Translations under genes and position numbers: made by a program
Assembly (NCBI RefSeq): GCF_000768695.1
Contig: NZ_AVPL01000037.1
Location: forward strand, 1 to 37,443
DNA length: 37,443 bases
Source of the DNA: Knoellia aerolata DSM 18566
Lineage (GTDB): Bacteria; Actinomycetota; Actinomycetes; Actinomycetales; Dermatophilaceae
Direction of reading: 5' to 3'
Shown: positions 16,573 to 23,428 of the stretch, in pieces
Layout: every line of letters begins with the position of its first letter
How positions within the stretch are numbered: position 1 is the stretch's first letter
The notes under the pieces: generated by a model
Seen by the model: the letters and a program-made list of their open reading frames with translations, nothing else
Database searches by the model: none
Told to the model about the DNA's origin: nothing

Positions 16573-17862
16573 GTGACCCCAGCCAGTCCCCGCCGCGCCG
16601 CAGTCCTCGGCGGTAACCGCATTCCCTTCGCCCGCCAGTTCGGGCCCTACGCCAAGGCGTCCAACCAGGACATGTTCACGGCCGCGCTCGAGGGGCTCGT
16701 CGCACGGCACGGCCTCGCCGGGGAGCGTCTCGGTGAGGTCGTCGGTGGCGCCGTCATCAAGCACAGCCGCGACTTCAACCTCACGCGTGAAGCGGTCCTC
16801 GGGTCGAGCCTCGCACCGCAGACGACGGCATACGACGTCCAGCAGGCCTGTGGGACCGGGCTCGAGAACGCCATCCTCGTCTCCAACAAGATCAAGCTCG
16901 GGCAGATCGAGTCCGGCATCGCCGGCGGCGTCGACACCTCCTCGGACGCGCCGATCATGGTGAGCGAGAAGCTCCGTCGCAAGCTGCTCCGTCTCAACCG
17001 GGGAAGGACGACGCTCGACATGGCCAAGGGTGTCCTCGCGATCCGGCCCGGAGACATCGGCATCGAGACGCCGGCCAACACCGAGCCGCGCACCGGGCTG
17101 TCCATGGGCGAGCACATGGCGATCACCGCCAAGAAGTGGGGCATCACCCGCGAGGCGCAGGACCAGCTCGCCGCAGCGAGCCACCAGAACCTCGCCGCGG
17201 CCTACGACCGCGGCTTCTTCGACGACCTCATGACCTCCTACCTCGGCCTCGCCAAGGACCAGAACCTGCGCCCCGACTCGAGCGTCGAGAAGCTCGCCGC
17301 TCTCAGGCCGGTCTTCGGCAAGGGCGAGAACGCGACGATGACGGCCGGCAACTCGACGCCGCTCACCGACGGCGCGTCCGCGGTCCTGCTCGGCTCGGAG
17401 GAGTGGGCCGCCGAGCACCACCTTCCCGTCCAGGCGTGGTTCGTCGACGGCGAGGTCGCCGCGGTCGACTACGTGCACGGTGACGAAGGGCTGCTCATGG
17501 CCCCCGCGTATGCCGTCCCGCGCCTGCTCGCCCGCAACGGGCTGACGCTGCAGGACTTCGACTACTACGAGATCCACGAGGCCTTCGCCTCCACCGTCCT
17601 CTCGACTCTCAAGGCGTGGGAGGACGAGGAGTTCTGCACCGAGCGCCTCGGCCTCGAGAAGCCGCTCGGACCCATCGACAGGTCGAGGCTGAACGTCAAC
17701 GGCTCGTCGCTCGCGGCCGGCCACCCCTTCGCCGCCACCGGCGGCCGCATCGTCGCGACCCTCGCGAAGATGCTGCACGAGAAGGGCCCGGGCAGCCGTG
17801 GCCTCATCTCCATCTGCGCTGCCGGTGGGCAGGGCGTCGTCGCGATCCTCGAAGGAGCCTGA
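16573..17862 (+). CDS. fadA2: Acetyl-CoA C-acyltransferase (thiolase), FadA2-like
   Basis: A 429-residue thiolase that cleaves 3-ketoacyl-CoA with CoA or does the reverse condensation. The nucleophile is C93 in QQACGTGLEN. The other catalytic residues are H335 in EIHEAFA, H384 in NVNGSSLAAGHPFAATGGR and C415 in SICAAGGQG, so the site is complete. GTG 16573 follows CAGGAG at 16561-16566. In M. tuberculosis the homologue fadA2 (Rv0243) sits between fadE5 and fabG4, and the same neighbours occur here. fabG4 starts 2 nt after the stop. Confidence 0.93.
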   Translation: MTPASPRRAAVLGGNRIPFARQFGPYAKASNQDMFTAALEGLVARHGLAGERLGEVVGGAVIKHSRDFNLTREAVLGSSLAPQTTAYDVQQACGTGLENAILVSNKIKLGQIESGIAGGVDTSSDAPIMVSEKLRRKLLRLNRGRTTLDMAKGVLAIRPGDIGIETPANTEPRTGLSMGEHMAITAKKWGITREAQDQLAAASHQNLAAAYDRGFFDDLMTSYLGLAKDQNLRPDSSVEKLAALRPVFGKGENATMTAGNSTPLTDGASAVLLGSEEWAAEHHLPVQAWFVDGEVAAVDYVHGDEGLLMAPAYAVPRLLARNGLTLQDFDYYEIHEAFASTVLSTLKAWEDEEFCTERLGLEKPLGPIDRSRLNVNGSSLAAGHPFAATGGRIVATLAKMLHEKGPGSRGLISICAAGGQGVVAILEGA

Positions 17863-17864
17863 CC

Positions 17865-19202
17865 ATGGCGTTCACCTACGGCCAGCTCGTCAGTGGCGGA
17901 GTGGGCAAGCAGCTCGCCACCACCCTCGGCCTGCCGCGCCCGGCCCGGCTGCGTCGCCACCAGCTCGGCGGCTCCCTCGTCCCCGGGGCCGTGCTCGTCG
18001 CCGGTCACGGTGACGCGCCCGTCGCCGAGCGGGTCCGCCACCTGCTCGAGGACGCCGGGGTCCAGGTCGCGTCCCTGCCGTCGACGTCGGTGGTCGGTGT
18101 GGTCCTCGACCTCACCGCCATCGAGACTCCGGCCGACCTCGAGACCCTGCGCTCCGTCCTCGGCCCGGCCCTCAGGACGCTCGCACCCACCGGACGCGTC
18201 ATCGTCGTGGGCCGACCGCCCGAGGGCACCGGCTCCGTCTCCCAGGCCGCGGCGCGCCGCTCTCTCGAGGGGGTCGTCCGCTCGGTCGGCAAGGAGATGC
18301 GAGCCGGGGGGACCGCCAACCTCGTCCTCGTGGACGACGGCGCCGACGCCGGCGTCGACGCGACGGTGCGCTTCCTGCTCTCCGGCCGCTCCGCCTACGT
18401 CTCCGGACAGGTGTTCCACGTCGGCCGACCGGTCGGCGAGCTCGTCGCCCCGGCCGACTGGGACCAGCCGCTCGCCGGCAAGGTCGCGGTCGTCACGGGT
18501 GCCGCCCGCGGCATCGGTGCGGCCATTGCCGACACCCTGGCCCGCGACGGGGCCACGATCATCGCCGTCGACGTGCCCGCCGCCGGTGGGCCGCTCGCCG
18601 AGGTCGCGAACCGGCTCAGTGGCACGGCCCTGCAGCTCGACGTCACGGCGGAGGATGCCGGCGCCAGGATCGTCGAGCACGCGCAGGCCCGCCACGGCGG
18701 CTTCGACATCGTCGTCCACAACGCCGGCATCACCCGCGACAAGCTGCTCGCCAACACCGACGCGGACCGGTGGGACGCCGTCCTCCAGGTCAACCTCCTG
18801 TCGATCCTGCGGATGAACGAGGCACTGGTCCCCGCCATCCGCGAGGGCGGCCACATCGTCCATATCAGCTCGATCGCCGGGATCGCGGGCAACCGCGGGC
18901 AGAGCCACTACGCCGCATCCAAGGCCGGTGTCATCGGGATGACCCAGGCCCTGGCCGCCGACGACGCCGTCCTCGCCAAGGGGATCACCGTCAACGCGGT
19001 CGCACCCGGCTTCATCGAGACCGAGATGACGGCCGCGGTGCCCTTCGCGACCCGTGAGATCGGTCGGCTGACGAACTCGCTGTCCCAGGGCGGTCAGCCC
19101 GTCGACGTCGCCGAGACGATCGGCTACTTCGCCTGGGACGCCAACCGCGCCGTCACCGGCAACGTGGTCCGGGTCTGCGGCCAGATGCTGCTGGGGGCCT
19201 GA
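17865..19202 (+). CDS. fabG4: High-molecular-weight 3-oxoacyl-thioester reductase, FabG4-like
   Basis: A 445-residue two-domain short-chain dehydrogenase. The N-terminal half (about residues 1-200) is a degenerate Rossmann domain that lacks catalytic residues. The C-terminal half is an active FabG: VVTGAARGIGAAIA, HNAGITRD, HISSIAG and the catalytic Y349/K353 in YAASKAG, followed by VNAVAPGFIETEMT. This length and split domain are diagnostic of mycobacterial FabG4 (Rv0242c, 454 residues), an NADH-preferring reductase of 3-oxoacyl-CoA/ACP. ATG 17865 has GAAGGAG 7 nt before it. The stop overlaps the htdX start by one base. Confidence 0.93.
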   Translation: MAFTYGQLVSGGVGKQLATTLGLPRPARLRRHQLGGSLVPGAVLVAGHGDAPVAERVRHLLEDAGVQVASLPSTSVVGVVLDLTAIETPADLETLRSVLGPALRTLAPTGRVIVVGRPPEGTGSVSQAAARRSLEGVVRSVGKEMRAGGTANLVLVDDGADAGVDATVRFLLSGRSAYVSGQVFHVGRPVGELVAPADWDQPLAGKVAVVTGAARGIGAAIADTLARDGATIIAVDVPAAGGPLAEVANRLSGTALQLDVTAEDAGARIVEHAQARHGGFDIVVHNAGITRDKLLANTDADRWDAVLQVNLLSILRMNEALVPAIREGGHIVHISSIAGIAGNRGQSHYAASKAGVIGMTQALAADDAVLAKGITVNAVAPGFIETEMTAAVPFATREIGRLTNSLSQGGQPVDVAETIGYFAWDANRAVTGNVVRVCGQMLLGA

Positions 19203-20056
19203 TGCCGAGCACCGAGACCTTTCGTGAGGCGCCCTCTCTCGCGAGGGTCTTCGTCAGGGCGGCCGTGGCCGGCAAGAAGTCCGGCACGACCCTGCCGGAC
19301 ACCGAGCTGGTCCTGGCAGGGCACGAGGTCGACCGCGGGCGCCTCATGGACTACCAGCGGCTCTGCGGCTTCGCCGTCGACGACGCGCTCCCGCACACCT
19401 ACCCGCACCTCCTCGGCTTCCCCCTGCAGGTCGAGCTCATGGGTCGCTCCTCGTTCCCGCTGCCGCTCCCCGGCCTCGTGCACGTCGAGAACACGATCAC
19501 CGTGCGGCGCACGATCACCGCGTCCGACGTGATCGACGTCGCCGTGCACGCCGAGCACCTGCGGGACCACCCCAGGGGCCGTCAGGTCGACCTCGTCACC
19601 GAGGCCAGCGTCGAGGGTGAGCCGGTGTGGAGCGGACGCAGCACCTACCTCGCCCGAGGCAAGGGCAACCCCGACGCGCAGCGCGGGGCCGAGGCGCCGT
19701 CCCTGCCCCGGGGGTTCCCTGCCGCGCAGTGGTCCCTGCCCGGTGACCTGGGTCGGCAGTATGCCGCCGTGTCCGGTGACGTGAACCCGATCCACCTCCA
19801 CGCGCTCACCGCGAGGGCCATGGGCTTCCCCAGGGCGATCGCCCACGGCATGTGGACGTCGGCGCGCGTCCTCGGCGCCCTCGGGCGCCGGGCGAGCGGA
19901 CCGAGCACGTCCCACGTGTGGTTCAGGAAGCCGGTGCTGCTGCCGGGCCGGGTGGACCTCCTCGTCGACCGGAGCGGACCCCTGCTCGTCGCCGGGCTGC
20001 GCTCCGCCCGCACGCCCGAGGTCGAGCACCTCGTCCTGACGCTCGAGACCGCCTGA
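19202..20056 (+). CDS. htdX: MaoC-type 3-hydroxyacyl-thioester dehydratase, HtdX-like
   Basis: A 284-residue double hot-dog protein. The C-terminal hot-dog has the hydratase-2 motif YAAVSGDVNPIHLHALTARAMGF, with catalytic D193 and H198, then AIAHGMWTSARVL. The N-terminal half (LDTE region, DDALPHTYPHLLGFPLQVELMG) is a non-catalytic hot-dog. Mycobacterial HtdX (Rv0241c) has the same length and the same place after fabG4. It performs reversible hydration of enoyl thioesters, completing the set of dehydrogenase, thiolase, ketoreductase and hydratase. Its stop is 2 nt from the end of the convergent S9 peptidase gene. Confidence 0.92.
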   Translation: MPSTETFREAPSLARVFVRAAVAGKKSGTTLPDTELVLAGHEVDRGRLMDYQRLCGFAVDDALPHTYPHLLGFPLQVELMGRSSFPLPLPGLVHVENTITVRRTITASDVIDVAVHAEHLRDHPRGRQVDLVTEASVEGEPVWSGRSTYLARGKGNPDAQRGAEAPSLPRGFPAAQWSLPGDLGRQYAAVSGDVNPIHLHALTARAMGFPRAIAHGMWTSARVLGALGRRASGPSTSHVWFRKPVLLPGRVDLLVDRSGPLLVAGLRSARTPEVEHLVLTLETA

Positions 20057-20058
20057 CG

Positions 20059-21960
20059 TCACGCCGAAGGTGCTGGGGTGAAGCCGAACACCCGCCCGTA
20101 GAAGGCCAGCTCGCGGGTGACCGAGTCCTCGATCGCCTCGGCCGCACGGAACCCGTGGCCCTCCTCCGGGTACATCACGAGGTCGACGTCCTTCCCGGCC
20201 GCACGCAGGGCCGCGGCCATGCTCTCCGCCTGTGCGGGCGGCACGACCTCGTCGATCCCGCCCTGGAGCAGCAGCACCGCCCCCTGCACGGCGTCGAGGT
20301 GGTGGATGGGGGAGCGCTCGACGTACAGGTCCTTCGCCTCCGGGTACGGACCCACGAGGCGGTCGAGGTAGCGCGACTCGAACTTGTGGGTGTCGGACGC
20401 CAGTGCCTCGAGGTCGGCCACCCCGAAGTAGCTCGTGCCCGCGGCGAAGGCGTCGCTCGTCGTGAGGGCCCGCAGGACGGAGTAGCCCCCGGCGCTACCG
20501 CCGCTGATGGCGAGCCGGTCGCCGTCGACCAGTCCGGCGTCGGCGAGCGAGCGGGCGCCCGTGACGACGTCGTCGATGTCGACGACCCCCCACCGCCCGA
20601 GCAGCCGGTCCCGGTAGGCCCGCCCGTGTCCGGTGCTGCCCGAGTGGTTGACGTCGAGGACCGCGAAGCCCCGCGTCGTCCAGAACGCTCGTCCGAGCTG
20701 CAGCCCTGCCTCGGCCCGGGCCGTCGGCCCGCCGTGGACGAAGACGAGCAGCGGCGGCAGCTCCCCGTCGGGCCCCACCGCCTGCGCGTGCCCCGGCGGG
20801 AGGAAGACGCCGTGCACGTCCAGGCCGCCGCTGTTGGTCCAGCTCCACGCCTGCGGCGCGGTGGCGTATGCCGGGTCGAGACCGTCGTCGCGGCTGCGCC
20901 GGAGCGTCGTGACCGGTCCACCGATGCGTCCGCGGACGACGACGGGGAGCTCGGTGGGGGTGCCGACCCGGACGACGATCTCGTCACCCACCGCCTGGAG
21001 GTGGTCGAACTGCACGCCCGGCACACCGGCGTCGGCGAGGTCTCCGGTCTCCGGGTCGAGGACGCCGAGGCGACCGACCCCGTCGGCCCACCAGTGCACC
21101 AGCGCGCGGCCGTCGTCGAGGAGGGCGTAGTCGCCCATGCCGAGGACCCACTGTGGCTGCATGAAGTCCGACTCGGTGCGGTGGACCGCCTCTGGTCCGG
21201 ACCCGCCGTCGCGCATGAGGTTCCACCAGCCGGAGGCGTCCGAGACGAACCACAGCGAGCCGTCGGGTGCGAAGCGGGGCTGGCCGACGCTCACGTCCTC
21301 GTCGGCCGCGACGACCTCCCAGGCGCTCGCCCCGTCCGACGCGGCACCGGCCAGCACCGCTCGCCGCAGGGTCGTCGTGTCCCACGGCATGTTCGGGTGG
21401 TCCCACGTCACCACGGCGAGCTCGAGGCCGTCGGGGGACAGGGCCGGGCGGCCGACGAAGTCGGTGCCCTCCCAGATCACCGTCCCGCCGTCGGCGTTGT
21501 CGTCGTCGACCGAGAGGCGCACGAGCGTGTTGACCGGCTCCCCGTCGCCCGAGTGGTCCTCGCGGACCGCGAGGACGAAGCCGTCCGCGAGGACGAGCCC
21601 GCCGTAGCGGAACCCTCCCTCGGGCGTGATCGCGCGCAGGGACCCGTCGGCCGCCACGACGTGCACCCTGAGGTCCGGCATGGTCGTGACGACCACGGTC
21701 CCGGAGCGGACGGCATACGCGCCGCCGCCGTACTCGTGCACCCGGGAACGGACGTTGACCCCCTCGCCCACGACGTCGTCCACCGCCCCGGTCGAGCCCA
21801 CGTGGCGGACGAGGACGACGCGGCCGTTCTCCCAGGGTCGCGACTCGAGCCAGTAGGTGTCGGAGCCGTCCACGCGCACCTCGTCGAGGCCACGGGTGGC
21901 GGCGGTGAGCGCGGCGGGGGACAGGGGCGAGGGCCAGGAGCCGAACGGCAGAACGGTCAT
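20059..21960 (-). CDS. S9-family prolyl oligopeptidase/acylaminoacyl-type peptidase
   Basis: A 633-residue serine peptidase, probably cytoplasmic since no signal is seen. The first 370 or so residues form a beta-propeller with repeated blade-like motifs (PALSPDGLELAVVTWDH, PRFAPDGSLWFVSDASG). The alpha/beta-hydrolase domain starts around PPLLVFVHGGPTA. The triad is S489 in ISGGSAGGYS, D570 in GGIDEVVP and H602 in EEGHGF. ATG 21960 has TAGTTT 7 nt upstream, giving a leaderless transcript. A longer frame upstream to 22539 overlaps the divergent GNAT gene and is a shadow. It probably degrades short peptides. Confidence 0.93.
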   Translation of the reverse strand: MTVLPFGSWPSPLSPAALTAATRGLDEVRVDGSDTYWLESRPWENGRVVLVRHVGSTGAVDDVVGEGVNVRSRVHEYGGGAYAVRSGTVVVTTMPDLRVHVVAADGSLRAITPEGGFRYGGLVLADGFVLAVREDHSGDGEPVNTLVRLSVDDDNADGGTVIWEGTDFVGRPALSPDGLELAVVTWDHPNMPWDTTTLRRAVLAGAASDGASAWEVVAADEDVSVGQPRFAPDGSLWFVSDASGWWNLMRDGGSGPEAVHRTESDFMQPQWVLGMGDYALLDDGRALVHWWADGVGRLGVLDPETGDLADAGVPGVQFDHLQAVGDEIVVRVGTPTELPVVVRGRIGGPVTTLRRSRDDGLDPAYATAPQAWSWTNSGGLDVHGVFLPPGHAQAVGPDGELPPLLVFVHGGPTARAEAGLQLGRAFWTTRGFAVLDVNHSGSTGHGRAYRDRLLGRWGVVDIDDVVTGARSLADAGLVDGDRLAISGGSAGGYSVLRALTTSDAFAAGTSYFGVADLEALASDTHKFESRYLDRLVGPYPEAKDLYVERSPIHHLDAVQGAVLLLQGGIDEVVPPAQAESMAAALRAAGKDVDLVMYPEEGHGFRAAEAIEDSVTRELAFYGRVFGFTPAPSA

Positions 21961-21967
21961 GACGACC

Positions 21968-21973
21968 AAACTA
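21968..21973 (-). promoter_or_regulatory. -10 element (TAGTTT) of the S9 peptidase gene
   Basis: TAGTTT on the minus strand is followed by 7 nt and then ATG 21960. This is the classic leaderless arrangement. It is divergent from the TACCGT element at 22018 within a 69-nt gap. Confidence 0.5.
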
Positions 21974-22017
21974 GACCGCGGACCCGCGACGGCTGGCGCG
22001 CGGCGCTGCCCCCGACG

Positions 22018-22023
22018 TACCGT
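22018..22023 (+). promoter_or_regulatory. -10 element (TACCGT) of the GNAT gene at 22030
   Basis: TACCGT is followed by 6 nt and ATG 22030, with no room for a ribosome site. The transcript is probably leaderless. Confidence 0.45.
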
Positions 22024-22029
22024 CGCCGC

Positions 22030-22590
22030 ATGGTGAGCCTGGCCCGTCCGCACGTCCGATACCAGCAGTCCTACCTGGCGGCCTCCGACGAGTTCCTCGC
22101 CGCGGGGGACGAGCAGCACGGCGGCATCCTCGTGTGGCCGGCCGACGAGACCTTCCCCGGCGTCGAGTTCACCCGCGACGGGCTCGCGGACCCGGAGGAG
22201 TTCGAGCGCTTCGTCGCCAACCGGATCGGTGACGAGGACCCGGACTCGCCGCGCCCGTCCGGCTGGGTGGCGTGCACCTACCTGTGGATGGTGGACGGCG
22301 ACGAGTACGTCGGGGCGATCTCGCTGCGGCACAGCCTCGACAACCCCTTCCTCGCCGAGCTCGGTGGCCACATCGGCTACAGCGTCCGGCCCTCGGCCCG
22401 TCGGCGCGGGCATGCGGTCGACGCCCTGCGGCAGGCGGTGGTGCTGGCAGGTGGGCGGGGGATCGACCGGGTCCTCGTGACCTGTGACGAGGACAACGTG
22501 GCCTCGGCGCGCACCATCGAGTCCGCCGGCGGACGCCACGAGGACACCCGGCAGGGGCGGCGGCGCTACTGGATCGTCCCGGGCCGCTGA
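22030..22590 (+). CDS. GNAT-family N-acetyltransferase
   Basis: A 186-residue protein with a GNAT fold. The acetyl-CoA loop is VRPSARRRGHAVDALRQAVVLAG, preceded by the strand ELGGHIGYSV and followed by VLVTCDEDNVASARTIESAGG, the usual N-terminal-to-P-loop order. The segment HSLDNPFLAELGGHIGY resembles the YhbS/YncA-like class with a DNP turn. The substrate is unknown. It is divergent from the S9 peptidase and convergent with another GNAT gene. The start is fixed by a leaderless promoter. Confidence 0.85.
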   Translation: MVSLARPHVRYQQSYLAASDEFLAAGDEQHGGILVWPADETFPGVEFTRDGLADPEEFERFVANRIGDEDPDSPRPSGWVACTYLWMVDGDEYVGAISLRHSLDNPFLAELGGHIGYSVRPSARRRGHAVDALRQAVVLAGGRGIDRVLVTCDEDNVASARTIESAGGRHEDTRQGRRRYWIVPGR

Positions 22591-22602
22591 GCCGCGCCGC
22601 CC

Positions 22603-23355
22603 TCAGATGCGGTGGTGCACCCACACCCCGGGCTCGACGTAGACGGCGTGGTCGTGCTCGACGCTCACATGGACGGGGTTGAGCGCGAACGGCACCTCGA
22701 CGTCGCCTGTCTCGTCGAACGGCAGCCCCGTCCAGGAGCGCCACTCGGCCAACGTGCCCGAGATCGTCATCGCGCGCGGGCAGACGCCCTCGATCGTGGC
22801 GCCGACGCGAACGTGCAGCCGCAGCCAGGGGTCCTCGGGGAGGCCGTCGTCGCGGAGCCCCGCGAGGTAGTCACTCATGGGCAGCCGCGGGCGCCGGTGC
22901 TTGCCGTTCGGCCGCACCGGTGCGACGAGGTCCGAGAATCCCAGACGAGCGGCGTTCTGCCGCTTGGCCTCCAGCATGACTGAGGCCAGCCCGGTGCCCT
23001 GGAGGTCGCTGCGGATCGCGACCTCGAGCCCCGACACGTGAGTGGGGCTGCGCCCCGAGAGCTCGTCGAGCCACGCCCAGCGGATGACGCCGTCCCAGCC
23101 GTCGTCCGGGAGCCGCGGCCGCCCGACGGCGTCCCCCATCGCGAAGGGGACCGAGTGGGACTTCGCCACGAGGCGTCCCGGGTCGGCAGCGTCCCACGCG
23201 ACGAGGGTCCACGCGGCATACGTCGTCGTGGCCCGGGAGTAGTAGAGGTCGCCCATGGGGTCGTGCCGCATGAACTCCGGCCACGTGTCGTCGAAGTCGC
23301 GGAGGAGACCCGCGAGGTCGGGTCGGTCGGTGAGGCTGGCGACGACGAGGTCCAT
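22603..23355 (-). CDS. GNAT-like N-acetyltransferase domain protein
   Basis: A 250-residue protein. The first 140 residues look GNAT-like: YYSRATTTYAAWTLVAWDA, then HVSGLEVAIRSDLQGTGLASVMLEAKRQNAARLGFSDLVAPVRPN. The loop QGTGLAS is a fair acetyl-CoA site. The C-terminal part (PEDPWLRLHVRVGATIEGVCPRAMTISGTLAEWRSWTGLPFDETGDVEVP) matches the long C-terminal segment of predicted GNATs with Trp-rich ends. ATG 23355 is preceded by a short AGG. The substrate is unknown. It ends 12 nt from the convergent GNAT at 22030-22590. Confidence 0.8.
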   Translation of the reverse strand: MDLVVASLTDRPDLAGLLRDFDDTWPEFMRHDPMGDLYYSRATTTYAAWTLVAWDAADPGRLVAKSHSVPFAMGDAVGRPRLPDDGWDGVIRWAWLDELSGRSPTHVSGLEVAIRSDLQGTGLASVMLEAKRQNAARLGFSDLVAPVRPNGKHRRPRLPMSDYLAGLRDDGLPEDPWLRLHVRVGATIEGVCPRAMTISGTLAEWRSWTGLPFDETGDVEVPFALNPVHVSVEHDHAVYVEPGVWVHHRI

Positions 23356-23428
23356 GCCTGTGACCGTCCCACACGTGAGCCCGGTCGCGCCCGCGTTTTC
23401 CCTCAGTCCCGGTCTGCGGGGGCGCCGC

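Noticed and set aside
19852-22590. A 912-codon open frame on the plus strand across htdX, the S9 peptidase and the GNAT gene
   Set aside because: It is antisense to the S9 peptidase and has low-complexity Arg/Gly/Val-rich composition. Only its last part (from ATG 22030) is a real GNAT gene. It is a GC-rich third-position shadow.
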